From NCBI GenBank assembly GCA_019918135.1, contig WBZZ01001035.1, positions 63,501-127,500 of the forward strand: 64,000 nt of DNA. The letters are read 5' to 3'. Position numbers and translations under genes: made by a program. Shown one piece after another: positions 1 to 9,151 of this stretch; position 1 is the stretch's first letter, and every line of letters begins with the position of its first letter. The notes under the pieces are model-generated. The model ran no database searches and was not told the origin of the DNA. It saw only the letters and a list, made by a program, of their open reading frames with translations. The stretch comes from Paulinella micropora (Eukaryota > Cercozoa > Imbricatea > Euglyphida > Paulinellidae).

Positions 1-1894
1 CGGCCGAAAGCGGGCCTTGATCTTTTTGCCTGGCGCACCAATCAAGATATTTCTTATCGCGAAGTAGTGCCAGCCAGCTCCTATCTTTGTACCGGCCGAA
101 CATAACAGTTCTTTGTGTGTTGTCACGTACAACTTTCAACAGCCTCCGAATGTCCTGTGCGCGCTTCAGCAAGCGTTCATAAGATAGAATAATCGATCGC
201 TTGATCTCAGACATCAATTTCTCTAGTATGTCTAGCCCCCCTGCCAACCCATTTGCGTGTGCCCCCTCAAAGGCTATTTTAAGCTGATTAGCTTCCTGAG
301 CTAGTTGTTTTACGCTCGCGGCCAGCTTTTGCTGTGCAGTGGCTTCGGCGTCGGTGGCGTCAGGCCTGCTAACATAGCAGGGCGGCCAGGGGTTTCCTGT
401 GCCCACGAGGCCTTTATCATCTGGATACACTTGTCGCCCGACGTACTTGCTCCTCCAATCGTTCGCCCCTATCCACTCGGGCCGCTCCTGGTACAGATAA
501 AGGGGCGCGCCATCCGCGCCACCGTAGGTGTTAACTAATTGGCACTGCCAACAGGTCCATTCATGCCAAGCACCGTCATCCCAGCTACTTAGCTGGTGTT
601 TGCTACAGAACTCCTCCTGTAGGTGCCCGGCGGCACATTGCAGCTCCAGCCACACGCCCCGCCAATGTTTTGTGATAGCACGCACAGCTGTTTCTGCACC
701 TGCGCTACTAGCCCGGGCTAGTGACAAACGCCCGCCGCTGCAGTGCGGCCGGCCGGCCAGGACGTCCTCCAGAAACTCTGCGACGGATGGCTCCCACTTC
801 TTGTTATCTGCTGTGCAGAACAGAGTTAGCTTGTCATGGCAGCTCTGCAAACCAGTATGGGGCTTGTCACTGAGTACCAACGGATTGCAATGCACTGCGT
901 ATTTGTTAGTAGCTAGCTCGCGCGCAGAGCAATGCGATGTTGGCCCACGCAACGGCGCGCAATTACGAATTCTGGCCTGCACACGCGCCCAGTCGCCGCC
1001 ACATAACCGACAGCCCCTGAAAGAGCTCACCTGCTCGAATTGCTTGCAGCCGCAGACAGTGCAACGGATTTCCAGCGTGTGGTCAGGCAAAGAGGACCAG
1101 AGCTTGTCTATCTTGAGAAATTCTATGTAGTTCCAAGCCTGGCTAGCTTGGCAGCGCGCCAAGGACCATTCATTCTCGCAGTGCTTGAGTGAGGTCCTTG
1201 ACATTAGCAGTTCTGACGAGAGTGGGTTCCACTTCTGCTGGCACACCTGGCAGAATAATGTTACTACAGGAGGCATGTCCTCCTCAGACGGGGCAAAAGT
1301 AACACACTCCAATGCAAGTGGAAAACCCACTGATCGGGAGCTCTCCGTAGCTCGCTGCCAGTCTGTGCAGAGGTCACGCAAGGCGCTGACTAGACTGGCT
1401 TTGTCGCCCGCGCAGGGCTTAAAGATGCATCCTTGGAAGCTCTGCTGGCATTGCAAGCTAGAGTCCCCACATAAACGGCATGTGCCTTTTATCTGAACCT
1501 CGTCTGCAGCGGCCTGCCCTTGCTTAATCTCCTGAAAGTCAAAGTTTTGCCAGGAGCCCAGTTGGCAGCGCAGCAAAGACCACCTGGAGCAGCAGCCCAG
1601 CTTCTTTCTACCACTGGCAAAGTCCTTGATTTCAGCTGGGCTATAGTCATGCTGTCGGAAGCAGCCGAGGCACCTGAAGGAGGTGAGCTCCCCCGGCGAC
1701 GGGCCGATAGAAATCAGTTCCGGTGCGAAGCGCCTAGGCATGGTGTTTGCGTTGGGTAGGGCATAATTGCACAGGAAAATGGCTGCGTCTTCGGGGCTCT
1801 CCCCAGGCGGCAGCGGCCCGGATGACTGTTTCTCTTCCAACTTCCTCTTCTTGCTCGGGTACAACGTGTCGTCCGCTACGACAACAGTCTGCAT
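1..1894 (-). CDS. Cys-rich zinc-ribbon-like protein, 3' end outside window
   Basis: An uninterrupted minus-strand frame of about 631 codons runs off the left edge. I translated it by hand from ATG at 1894, which has a CCACCATG context; a second in-frame ATG lies at 1741. The N-terminus carries a nuclear-localisation-like 'PSKKRKLEEK'. The body holds at least four Cys-rich blocks with CxxC pairs (for example 'FRCLGCF', 'GTCRLCGD', 'LFCQVCQQKW', 'IRCTVCGCKQF'), so it probably binds several zinc ions. Close to the window edge is 'MFGRYKDRSWLALL' followed by 'YLDWCARQ'. This resembles the short F/YGKYKG...YLxW motif found in many large-virus proteins of unknown role. Function unknown; a nuclear nucleic-acid-binding role is inference. 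G+C is lower than in most neighbours. Confidence 0.7.
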   Translation of the reverse strand, partial: MQTVVVADDTLYPSKKRKLEEKQSSGPLPPGESPEDAAIFLCNYALPNANTMPRRFAPELISIGPSPGELTSFRCLGCFRQHDYSPAEIKDFASGRKKLGCCSRWSLLRCQLGSWQNFDFQEIKQGQAAADEVQIKGTCRLCGDSSLQCQQSFQGCIFKPCAGDKASLVSALRDLCTDWQRATESSRSVGFPLALECVTFAPSEEDMPPVVTLFCQVCQQKWNPLSSELLMSRTSLKHCENEWSLARCQASQAWNYIEFLKIDKLWSSLPDHTLEIRCTVCGCKQFEQVSSFRGCRLCGGDWARVQARIRNCAPLRGPTSHCSARELATNKYAVHCNPLVLSDKPHTGLQSCHDKLTLFCTADNKKWEPSVAEFLEDVLAGRPHCSGGRLSLARASSAGAETAVRAITKHWRGVWLELQCAAGHLQEEFCSKHQLSSWDDGAWHEWTCWQCQLVNTYGGADGAPLYLYQERPEWIGANDWRSKYVGRQVYPDDKGLVGTGNPWPPCYVSRPDATDAEATAQQKLAASVKQLAQEANQLKIAFEGAHANGLAGGLDILEKLMSEIKRSIILSYERLLKRAQDIRRLLKVVRDNTQRTVMFGRYKDRSWLALLRDKKYLDWCARQKDQGPLSA

Positions 1895-2369
1895 GGTGGG
1901 CCGCTGTGTCACCCCCCAAAAAAGTTCTTTATATCCATTCGAGTCTGACAAGAAAACGAAGGGGTGAGAGAGGGCGCCGCTCCTTCGTCTTGTCTTGCCA
2001 TAAAAGGAACTTGGATTGGAAAGGAGATCCGCTATAATTTGGGGTGCGGCTTGGCCAGAGAATCGACGCTAGACTGTGGCAGACCAGGGGAGAGGAGGGG
2101 AAAGAAAGAGAGAGGAAGGGAAAAGAGAGAGAGGAGGGAGCTCCCTTCTCCCACCCGTCACCTAACCCCCGAGGAACAGTGTGGTGTGCTGCCGCCAGTC
2201 GGCCTCGGCGGCGGGGGGAAACGAACCCCCCCCCTTCTCCCAGCGGTGTGCACGCTTTTTCACCGCCTGCAGTTAGCTTGCAGCGGTGGTGCTACGTCTA
2301 GTAAAGAGAGAAAGACAGACAGAACCAAGGACAAAAGCCCGTTTCCGTTCTTCCGCTCCCGGCCGCCCC
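1895..2369. other. Intergenic region between divergent genes
   Basis: 475 bases separate two divergent starts (1894 minus, 2370 plus). It contains a strongly purine-rich stretch (about 2085-2141, G/A only) followed by C/T-rich DNA. No convincing gene is seen. Confidence 0.5.
1927..1933 (-). promoter_or_regulatory. TATA-like box before the zinc-rich gene
   Basis: On the minus strand the sequence reads TATAAAG, about 33 bases upstream of the ATG at 1894, in an otherwise G+C-rich stretch. Placement fits a core promoter with a very short leader, but there is no independent support. Confidence 0.3.
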
Positions 2370-3386
2370 ATGTCCAGCTTCTCGCTGGGGCAGGGCCTGG
2401 TAGCTTCCTTCGCCTTTGCCAGCGGCTTAGCCTGGCTGTCGTGCCTGCAGCTGATGCTGGGCAGCAGAGACCGCCGCTGGCGTGCGGCGGGCTCGTTTGC
2501 GCTGCCGCGCCTCTGCCTGTGGAACCTGGCCCACGCGATCGCGCTCGTGCCCTGGTGCGAACCGGGCGTGGGGCCGGTGTGGACGTACCGGGACGCGCTG
2601 CTGCCGCTGGCCTGGCACGTCTGGCTCGAATGCCTGGAACGCTACCCCACCGGCCTGGCTTACTTCGGCCACGACGACGAAGCACCCCCCGCCGGCCCCC
2701 GGGCCCTGCGCCTGGCGCTGTGTGTCGTGTGCACGGGGGCCTCCCTCGCCACGAGGCTGGGCTGGCCAGCGGGCGCCTTTCTGTTGCCAGCCCAGCTCTA
2801 CGGCGGCCGGCTGTGGCTCCGCGCCTACCTGCGAACACGCCAACTCGCGCTGGTGCTGGCCAACCGCCGCCGGCGGGTCAGGGCCCCACCCGGCGCCAAG
2901 GAGGAGGCCCACCCCGGCGCCGAGCGGCTGGCGACCATGTCGTCACGGATCCACTGCCTGTTGTGGGTAACGGGGCTGGCCGCCGCACTCTGCGCGGCCT
3001 ACTTGGCGGCGTGGCTGCGGCTCTCTCCCTTGCTGGCACTCCGCTTGCCCCCGGCGGCCCGGCCGTCGCGGTGGACTTTCGCGCTGGGCCTCCTCGCCGC
3101 CCTCGGACCGGCCGTCTGGGCTCACCTAGTGGCCGTGCAGGCGTGGCAGGCGTCGTCTCGCGGCGCCCCCCGGACGACCCCCTGCCTCCCCCCCCACCGT
3201 AGACAAGGAGCGTGTTCCCGGCGCCGGACAGGTGCCGGCCTCGGAGGAAACGGAGCGGAAAGGGGGCCGGGCGGCCAGCGACGCGGGCTGCCCCGTACCC
3301 CCCCTGACGGTGTCCAGCGCTACTACACCGGGCCAGGCAGCCGAGCCGCAGCCCAGCCAGAGCCTGGCGGCGGCCCCCCACGCTAG
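2370..3386 (+). CDS. Multi-pass membrane protein, C-terminus probably frameshifted
   Basis: The ATG at 2370 (CCCCATGTCC) opens a protein whose first 250 residues contain about six or seven hydrophobic segments (roughly 8-30, 44-62, 75-92, 108-128, 132-150, 190-212, 225-248) separated by short Arg-rich loops. This suggests an integral membrane protein. After the last segment the frame enters low-complexity Arg/Pro/Gly sequence. At the C8 run (3188-3195) another frame takes over with a more natural hydrophilic sequence (next entry), so the true product may be one protein ending at 3774. I do not recognise the family. A 7TM receptor-like fold is possible from the hydrophobic pattern alone but no receptor motif is visible. 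Confidence 0.55.
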   Translation: MSSFSLGQGLVASFAFASGLAWLSCLQLMLGSRDRRWRAAGSFALPRLCLWNLAHAIALVPWCEPGVGPVWTYRDALLPLAWHVWLECLERYPTGLAYFGHDDEAPPAGPRALRLALCVVCTGASLATRLGWPAGAFLLPAQLYGGRLWLRAYLRTRQLALVLANRRRRVRAPPGAKEEAHPGAERLATMSSRIHCLLWVTGLAAALCAAYLAAWLRLSPLLALRLPPAARPSRWTFALGLLAALGPAVWAHLVAVQAWQASSRGAPRTTPCLPPHRRQGACSRRRTGAGLGGNGAERGPGGQRRGLPRTPPDGVQRYYTGPGSRAAAQPEPGGGPPR

Positions 3387-3774
3387 GCCCACACTAGGCC
3401 CAGCCGCCGGCGCCGGGCTGCCCGCCAGCCCCCCGCCGCGTCTGTATGTCCCCGGGCCCGGTGCTCTTCGGAGCGCGCCCCCTACGGACTCGCAGAAGCT
3501 GCGGGCGCTCATCGAATACTACGGCACCACCCCTCTGTCAGTCTTCCGCCAGCTCAACCCCATTCCCCCGGGGGACGAGGAGTCTCCCCCCTTGGGCTGG
3601 GTGCCGACCCGCATGCGCCCCCGGCTACGAACCTTACCGGACCACCTCTCCCGCTCGCCGCACAGCCACGCCCGGGGAGAAGAAGAAGGGACCGGCTCAC
3701 CTGTCCTGTCCATCGTCCGGAGTAGACCGAGCTCGCCGGCGCGGGCAGAGGAGCCGACGGCCCACCCTGCTTGA
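3199..3774 (+). CDS. Hydrophilic Pro/Ser-rich segment, probable tail of the membrane protein
   Basis: This frame is open from just after the C8 run at 3188-3195 to a stop at 3774; its first ATG-like position is near 3232. It encodes a soluble Pro/Ala/Ser-rich region with a better-structured core ('LRALIEYYGTTPLSVFRQ') and an Arg/Ser-rich end. It has no obvious promoter or Kozak start of its own. It continues smoothly from the membrane protein if one base of the C run is dropped or added, so I read it as a cytoplasmic tail. It could instead be a separate small gene. Confidence 0.4.
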   Translation, partial: VDKERVPGAGQVPASEETERKGGRAASDAGCPVPPLTVSSATTPGQAAEPQPSQSLAAAPHARPTLGPAAGAGLPASPPPRLYVPGPGALRSAPPTDSQKLRALIEYYGTTPLSVFRQLNPIPPGDEESPPLGWVPTRMRPRLRTLPDHLSRSPHSHARGEEEGTGSPVLSIVRSRPSSPARAEEPTAHPA

Positions 3775-4122
3775 CGACGGGGGGACGGCAAGGAAGGGAG
3801 CGTACTCCCCCCCCCCCCCCCCCCCAGCGACGGGTGCCAGGCCAGGGCGGCAGCCGCCGACGGGACGTCGTCGCTCCCGGCCCACCACGGCGCCCCTGCC
3901 GGGGGATGGGCGGACGGCGCCCCCCCCCCCCCCCCCCCGCGGGAGTGGGGCAGGGGGAGGGGCGCCCCCCCGCACGGGGGGTCAGGCGTCCGCGCGCGGG
4001 CGGGGGGGGGGGGGGGGGGAGGAGGCGGTGGTGCCTGTCCTGGCAGAGGTCAGGCTCCCTTCACACAACCAGAGGCCAGACATATTACAAACAGCGTCGT
4101 CGCCCCGGCCTCTCCCTCCCTG
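3775..4122. other. Intergenic region with long C and G runs
   Basis: This region contains poly-C runs near 3808-3826 and 3919-3938 and a poly-G run near 4002-4019, about 100-300 bases upstream of the zinc-finger start at 4123. Frames crossing it are low complexity and I do not accept them as genes. Confidence 0.5.
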
Positions 4123-4905
4123 ATGCTGGCTAACGTGTTCGGCGCGCCGGTCCCTCCCTCCTTGCTGCTGGCTAACGTGTTCGGCGCGCCGGCCCCTCCC
4201 TCCTTGCTGCTGGCTAACGTGTTCGGCGCGCCGGCCCCTCCCTCCTTGCTGCTGGCTAACGCGTCCGCAGCGCCGGCCTCGAGGGCCGCCTGGTGCACCG
4301 TGTGTGATAAAAGCTTTGCTAGCAAGTCCGGCCTGAAACTCCACCAGCTGATCCATGAGAACAAGCGCCCGTGGCGCTGCGGCCATTGTGGCAGAGCCTT
4401 TCGGCAAAAGGTGGCGTTACAGAGCCACGAGCGCCTGCACACGCGCGAAGCCCCTTACCGCTGCGACCGGCCGGGCTGCTCGCGAGCCTGTAAGTCCCCC
4501 CAGGCCTTGAAGTCCCACCTGGAGGCGGAACACAAGGTGTGCGCCGGCCGGCGGAGCCGGCGAGCCAAGCCCTTAGTGTGCCCGGACTGCCACAAGAGTT
4601 TCTGTTCCGTCGTGGCTTGCGAGAGGCACCGGCGGCACCCACGGGTGAAGTGCGGTCGGGGCCTCACCAAGGACGTGTGGGTGACGCCTGCCACCTGCTC
4701 GCTGAACTGCACTGCGAGGCCTGCCACAAATCGTTCCCTAGCCCCAGGGCCCTCCACCTGCATTTCCGAGACGTGCACTGTATCTACTTGGCCCCGCAGC
4801 CCTGCACCCGCGCTAGCGGCCACGTCCGCGCCCGGCCGCCCGAGGAGGGATCACCGCCCCCCCCGGCCGACCACGCCTGTTTTCCACGCTTGGTTTTCTG
4901 AATAA
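4123..4905 (+). CDS. C2H2 zinc-finger protein
   Basis: The protein begins with a 14-residue repeat 'LANVFGAPAPPSLL' present about three times, then classical C2H2 fingers: 'CTVCDKSF...HQLIH', 'CGHCGRAF...HERLH', a third of CxxxxC type ('CDRPGCSRA...HLEAEH') and 'CPDCHKSF...HRRHP'. A fifth finger, 'CEACHKSF...HFRDVH', lies in another frame (around 4700-4790), so a single-base break near 4650-4700 is likely. Such arrays bind DNA or RNA, and a viral or host transcription regulator is the obvious inference. Both alternative frames stop inside the AATAAA signal at 4901. The fingers are of ordinary animal/fungal spacing. Confidence 0.75.
   Translation: MLANVFGAPVPPSLLLANVFGAPAPPSLLLANVFGAPAPPSLLLANASAAPASRAAWCTVCDKSFASKSGLKLHQLIHENKRPWRCGHCGRAFRQKVALQSHERLHTREAPYRCDRPGCSRACKSPQALKSHLEAEHKVCAGRRSRRAKPLVCPDCHKSFCSVVACERHRRHPRVKCGRGLTKDVWVTPATCSLNCTARPATNRSLAPGPSTCISETCTVSTWPRSPAPALAATSAPGRPRRDHRPPRPTTPVFHAWFSE
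4124..4262 (+). repeat. 42-bp tandem repeat, about 3.3 copies
   Basis: A 42-base unit starting CTGGCTAACGTGTTCGGCGC is repeated in frame at the start of the zinc-finger gene. The first three copies are nearly identical and the last is diverged, indicating recent slippage or unequal exchange. Confidence 0.85.
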
Positions 4906-4906
4906 A
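4901..4906 (+). terminator. Polyadenylation signal AATAAA
   Basis: AATAAA overlaps the stop codon of the zinc-finger gene (TAA 4903-4905). Similar signals follow other genes here, consistent with eukaryotic-type 3' ends. Confidence 0.45.
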
Positions 4907-5410
4907 TCAAGACTGGGCCGCTGCCAGCAGACTGCGAAGGGGAAGTCCCCTGCCCCCCCCCCCCCCCCCGGCCCCGGCCAGAGCCTGGCGCTCAGGCAGG
5001 ATTAACGTGTGCACTTGGGAGAGAAGCCAAGCCCCCGGGCCCGGCCGGGCCCGGCCGGGGGGGAGGAGGAGAAGAGGCGTCTTCTCCCTCTGGCGCAGCA
5101 GGCCCGGGCCGGCCGGGTGGAGGGGGCGTGCGCGCCCCCCCCCCCTTTGTTTCGCGTGTGGCCTGCCGGGTGCACACGTGCACACGTGCACACCGGCCCG
5201 CCACCGCCCGCGCGGGGGGGGGGGGTCCGCGCGCACGGCTGAGCGGGACCCAGGAAGAAGCATCAGCCCACAGAATCTGGGAGCCAGCAAAGGAAGAAGG
5301 GAGCGCAGAAGCTCCCCTCCTTCCCCCCACCCTACCCCCACCCTGCCCCCCCCCCCCCCCCCACACTCACTCCGGTGGTGTCCTAGCAGGCCCTGTAACT
5401 AAAGGATCAC
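4907..5410. other. Intergenic region with homopolymers and 8-bp repeats
   Basis: Poly-C runs occur near 4952-4970 and 5344-5361 and a G run near 5213-5224. A short repeat TGCACACG x3 lies at about 5169-5192. No supported gene. It ends just before the LRR gene start at 5411. Confidence 0.5.
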
Positions 5411-7423
5411 ATGTCCGCCGAACAGAAAGAAGGACGACCGAATGGAGTCTACCGAGACTACGACCGCTCACCCGCGGCACCCGAGGTCCAAAGGATTTTT
5501 TCCGATTGGAGGCTTAAAACGCAGGCAGGCCTTCGGCTGAGTGCGCAAATGGCTAGTGTGAACAAAACCAACGCACTAAAACAGCAGGAAGAATACGTCT
5601 TGATGAATTACCTGCATCTGCGCTGTTTGGATCCCCCTGCCGCCGCAGGAGGGCTGGCAAAGCTGCTGGATGAATTCGAGGCCGGTCGTCACAAGTACTT
5701 GGGCCAGCTAGCAGAATCTGGCAGCGGTAATTACCGGGCCCTTGCTGATTCCAAGACGAAGTGGACAGCGGCCAGATTCAAGGACCCGCCCGGCCAGAAA
5801 ATCATGTTTAGCCCCTTGCTGATTCCCCCCATCCCCACGTCGAGGCAACGTTACTGGAATGCGATCGGGGCAGCCGTGACGCTCAGGAACCCGCCGGAGC
5901 CACTGCCGGAGCTGGTGCTTTCTCGGGGCCACGCGTGCTTAGCTCATGCCCAGCCAAGGATACTAGAGCTGAGCGAGCTGCGCGGTGAAAACGCCGGCTG
6001 GTTCCCGTTTGGTGGGGCCAACGCCGTCCCCGTCCGCACGCTGACCTTGCACAACCTGGCCCTCCGCGAGCTGAGTCTGGTGACTGTGAACGCGGCGCGG
6101 GAGGAGGAGGGCAGCGATTCCGATGGCGACGCCGAGTTTGCTGACGCGGGGCCTGTAGTCCCCCCGAACCGCTTCCTTGCAAGCGTCGTCGAGCTCAAGT
6201 TCGCCCAAGTTACCTTGGCAGGCCGCACGAGGGACGGCCGGCACGATCTCTCGCTAGAACGGCTGCCGGCGCTAGAAAAGCTAGTCTTCACGCAGCGCCC
6301 AGCCGGCGCGTCGCAGTTTGTAAAACTGTCTCTTACAAAGTGCGCGCGGCTCTTGACTATTGACACCTCCCTGAAGACCGGTGGAAGCCCCCAGCCAGCG
6401 ACTATCTATGTCAAAAGGTCGTCCCACCAGGGCCTGGAGCTGTTACCAGGGAATGGCCAGCTGGTGCTGGACGTGGCTTCGTGCCCCCGGCTGCCGTTCC
6501 TCCGCCTACCCTCGCTGCAGCAGCATACTACGGGGAACGTAAGACTGGCCTGCGAGGACTGTCCAGCGTTACAAGAGGTTTCCCTGCCCGTGCTGTCTAG
6601 CGTCGGTAGTCTCGAGATCGAGGTACGGGCCGAGAGGGCCGCCAGCCTACAGCAGATTTCCCTGCCAGTGCTGTCTAGCGTCAATAGCCTCGCGGTCAAG
6701 GTAGACGTCGTATGGTTCGGCTCGTCCAGTCCCCTCCAGGGCTTCCGGGCGTTCGAGCTGCCCGCTTTGCAGACAGCCAAAGAGCACCTCGCCTTGAGCT
6801 TTATTAATTGTTCTCAGCTGGGCCTCGTCACACTGCCGAGGCTAGCGAAGGTCGGTAGTCTCGAGATCGAGGTACAAGCCGAGTGGAACGCCGGCCTACA
6901 ACAGGTTTCCTTGCCAATGCTGTCTAGCGCCAATAGCCTCGCGGTCAAGGTAGACGTCGAAGTGGACAACTCGTCCAGTCCCCTCCAGGGCTTCCGGGCG
7001 TTCGAGCTGCCTGCTTTGCAGACAGCCAAGGAGCACCTCGCCTTGAGCTTTATTAATTGTTCTCAGCTGGGCCGCGTCACACTGCCGAGGCTAACGAAGG
7101 TCGGTAGTCTCGAGATACGGGTGGAATCTCCCGCAGACAGTGAACACTCTGTTAGCCTCCGGGCGTTCCAGGCGCCCGCCCTGCGGGAGGCCAAGGGGGG
7201 CCTCGCCCTGAGTCAGGGCGAGGGGGGGAGAGCAGGGGAAAGGCCCCACTACGGGCAGGCAGGGAGAGACTTTCTCCCCTGCCCTCGTCCTGTGTCTCTC
7301 CTCCGGCCTCGCCCTGCCTGGCGTCTCGGCCCACCTAGGTTGACCGGAAGGCGGGGGAGAGCGTGTCCGCCGTCAGGCCGGGGCAGGGCGCCCTTACCAG
7401 ACCTCTCTTTCCCTGGCCTGTGA
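5411..7423 (+). CDS. Large LRR-like repeat protein
   Basis: ATG at 5411 (CACATGTCC) opens 670 codons. Residues 1-180 are mixed alpha-helical with no recognised domain. From about residue 190 the sequence becomes a chain of Leu-rich strands of LRR/beta-solenoid type ('LQEVSLPVLSSVGSLEI' and relatives). Within it a unit of about 250 bases is duplicated. From about 7205 onward (after a G7 run) the protein turns into Arg/Pro/Gly low complexity, so the real C-terminus may be near 7210 with a homopolymer break. Function unknown; LRR proteins of large viruses are often protein-interaction or ubiquitin-adaptor modules. G+C is lower than in flanking DNA. Confidence 0.7.
   Translation: MSAEQKEGRPNGVYRDYDRSPAAPEVQRIFSDWRLKTQAGLRLSAQMASVNKTNALKQQEEYVLMNYLHLRCLDPPAAAGGLAKLLDEFEAGRHKYLGQLAESGSGNYRALADSKTKWTAARFKDPPGQKIMFSPLLIPPIPTSRQRYWNAIGAAVTLRNPPEPLPELVLSRGHACLAHAQPRILELSELRGENAGWFPFGGANAVPVRTLTLHNLALRELSLVTVNAAREEEGSDSDGDAEFADAGPVVPPNRFLASVVELKFAQVTLAGRTRDGRHDLSLERLPALEKLVFTQRPAGASQFVKLSLTKCARLLTIDTSLKTGGSPQPATIYVKRSSHQGLELLPGNGQLVLDVASCPRLPFLRLPSLQQHTTGNVRLACEDCPALQEVSLPVLSSVGSLEIEVRAERAASLQQISLPVLSSVNSLAVKVDVVWFGSSSPLQGFRAFELPALQTAKEHLALSFINCSQLGLVTLPRLAKVGSLEIEVQAEWNAGLQQVSLPMLSSANSLAVKVDVEVDNSSSPLQGFRAFELPALQTAKEHLALSFINCSQLGRVTLPRLTKVGSLEIRVESPADSEHSVSLRAFQAPALREAKGGLALSQGEGGRAGERPHYGQAGRDFLPCPRPVSLLRPRPAWRLGPPRLTGRRGRACPPSGRGRAPLPDLSFPGL
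6601..7200 (+). repeat. In-gene duplication of ~250-bp LRR unit
   Basis: Segments 6601-6850 and 6851-7099 are near-identical, starting at GTCGGTAGTCTCGAGAT, with a third partial copy from about 7100. The repeat adds whole LRR blocks and keeps frame. Confidence 0.8.
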
Positions 7424-7806
7424 ACAGCTAAGTACGATGCCCCGGGGTCAGGTAGGAGGTGAGCACCAGCAAACGTAGTCGGGGGGGGGGGGGCACACAA
7501 TTTAATGTTACTAAATCTTGTTCCTGCTGCTTTTGATCGACGCCCGGCCTGCCGGCAAGAGTTTTTGCTGAGATTCAGTCGCACTGCCGTGGGCAAGAAC
7601 GAGTCTGCCGGCAGGGCGGTTACAAGCTCCAGGGGGCAACGCCATAGCGGTTGTTCTGTGGGAGCTGAGGCACAGGAACCCCCGAACAGGATAGCCACGA
7701 AACGAGGGCCCCTCGAACCGCCGGGCTTTTCTTCTTCCCCTGTACGCCGGAGTTTAGTCGGGCGCTCGATCCCACACTGTGCACAGGCGCGATACTGGGT
7801 GCTCAT
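7249..7806 (-). CDS. Possible small CxxC protein
   Basis: A minus-strand frame from ATG at 7806 encodes 'ACAQCGIERPTKLRR' (one CxxC) and a mixed-composition domain to about 7500, where it meets a G/C run at 7481-7491 and becomes low complexity, overlapping the 3' end of the LRR gene. The 7500-7806 part has ordinary composition and could be genuine, with the stop hidden by a homopolymer indel. The opposite strand is also open here, so this is weak. Confidence 0.3.
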   Translation of the reverse strand: MSTQYRACAQCGIERPTKLRRTGEEEKPGGSRGPRFVAILFGGSCASAPTEQPLWRCPLELVTALPADSFLPTAVRLNLSKNSCRQAGRRSKAAGTRFSNIKLCAPPPPTTFAGAHLLPDPGASYLAVHRPGKERSGKGALPRPDGGHALPRLPVNLGGPRRQAGRGRRRDTGRGQGRKSLPACP

Positions 7807-8046
7807 GCTTTGGGGTAATCACTTTTGGGCAGGGGGCGGGCCTGCGGGGCGGGGGGGCGACGAGGGGGGGGGGGGGGGGGCGGCCCTCGACCGGGGGGGG
7901 GAGGGGGGGGGGGGGAAGAGAGAGCCGGCCGGGGCCTCCCGGCCGGGGGGGGGGGGGGGTGGGGCTGTGCCGGCCGGCGCCCCCCCCCCCCCCCCCCCCG
8001 GCCGAGGGCCGCCCCCCCCGGCGCGGCCATAAACCTGTCCGGCGCC
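7807..8046. other. Homopolymer-rich region upstream of USP gene
   Basis: Contains G runs at about 7865-7879, 7896-7914 and 7946-7958 and a C run at about 7980-7999, followed by CATAAA at 8029-8034, some 13 bases before the ATG. No gene. Confidence 0.5.
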
Positions 8047-9151
8047 ATGGCCAGCGCCAGAGTGCTGAACCCGGCGCCCTTTAACGCCAGCGGCAACCAG
8101 GGCTGGCGCTGCTTCTTGCACGCTACGCTGCAAGTGCTGCTGTGCAGCCCCGAAATGCGCATCGCGGTCCTGCGCCTGGTACAGGAGGATTACTTTCCGC
8201 GGGGGGGAGTTGTCGCCGGACGCTCCCCCGCACCACCGGCAGGGGGCGAGGGTCCTGCTCGCCTGGCTGCACCGGCACCCGCGGGGCATGGCCCTGCCGC
8301 CGTACGAGGTAGAGTGCCTGGCCACGGACTCGGACCCCGGCGCTGACCCTGGCGCCTCGGTGTTGCCCCGGGGCCGCTCCCCGGGCCCGCAGGACGCCTG
8401 GGACTTTGCGCAGGACCTGATCCCGCGCTTTCTCTTGCGCCGGCGCTGGGCCCTGGGGGGGCCCGCCGGGCCCGGCCGCCCGACGCCGGCGTGCGCGGAG
8501 CTCCACCGGCTGTTGACCGTCTGCGCCCAGCACCAACTGCTGCGAGTGGCCAGTGTGATCTTGACCTGGGGTGAGCAAGGCGCGCGCTGCCTGCCGCCAG
8601 AGCTGGCCGGCGCAGAGGAAGCCCGGCTGCAGGAGGCGGGCCTCAAGTACGAGCGCCACGCCCAGTTAGAAGAGCTGCCACTGGTGTGCCAGCCGGCCGG
8701 CTACCAGCGCCTGATGCAACGCCTCGCCTCGCTCGCGGCCACGGAGCGCCTGCCGCCCGTCCTGTTCGTGTTCGTCAGGCGGGTCGTCGCCGGCGCGGGC
8801 GACGCGCGCACCAAGGACCGCTCGCCGCTCGACCCGTTGTGGGGAGAGTTCGTGTGCCGGCGGGCGGGGGCCGAACCACAACGCTACGTGCTCGCGGGGC
8901 TGCAGGCACACCTGGGCGCCAGCGCACGCCGCGGGCACTACGTAGCTCTCGCGCGCTACCACACGGGAGCAGACAGCGACTGGTGGTACTTGGACGACCT
9001 GCAACCGAAGCCGGCCAGGCACGCGCGCTCGGCCTGGTGGCGCACGGACCAGGGCTGGGACTGGCACGACCTGCCCGGGGCGGGCCGCCTCGGGCGCTGG
9101 GGCAGGCGGTGCACGCTGCTGTGCTACGTGCGGGCGGGGCCCGGCGCCTAG
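8047..9151 (+). CDS. USP-type ubiquitin carboxyl-terminal hydrolase (frame broken once)
   Basis: ATG at 8047 lies in an ideal GCCATGG context. The N-terminal Cys box reads 'GNQGWRCFLHATLQVLL', matching the USP pattern GNTCYxNSxLQxL with the nucleophile at Cys22. The C-terminal His box 'RRGHYVALARYH' (His codon 8936-8938) is followed by 'WWYLDDL' and ends with 'LLCYVR', as in peptidase C19 enzymes that cleave ubiquitin from substrates. The first part is in frame 1, the rest (from about 8208) in frame 2. The switch coincides with the G7 run at 8201-8207, so one base is probably missing or extra. At about 365 residues it is a minimal catalytic core. The usual 'NTCY' is altered, so activity is likely but not certain. 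Confidence 0.7.

Noticed and set aside
1964..3202. Long plus-strand frame across 1964-3202
   Set aside because: It is Arg/Pro/Gly low complexity caused by composition; the membrane-protein frame from 2370 has real hydrophobic structure.
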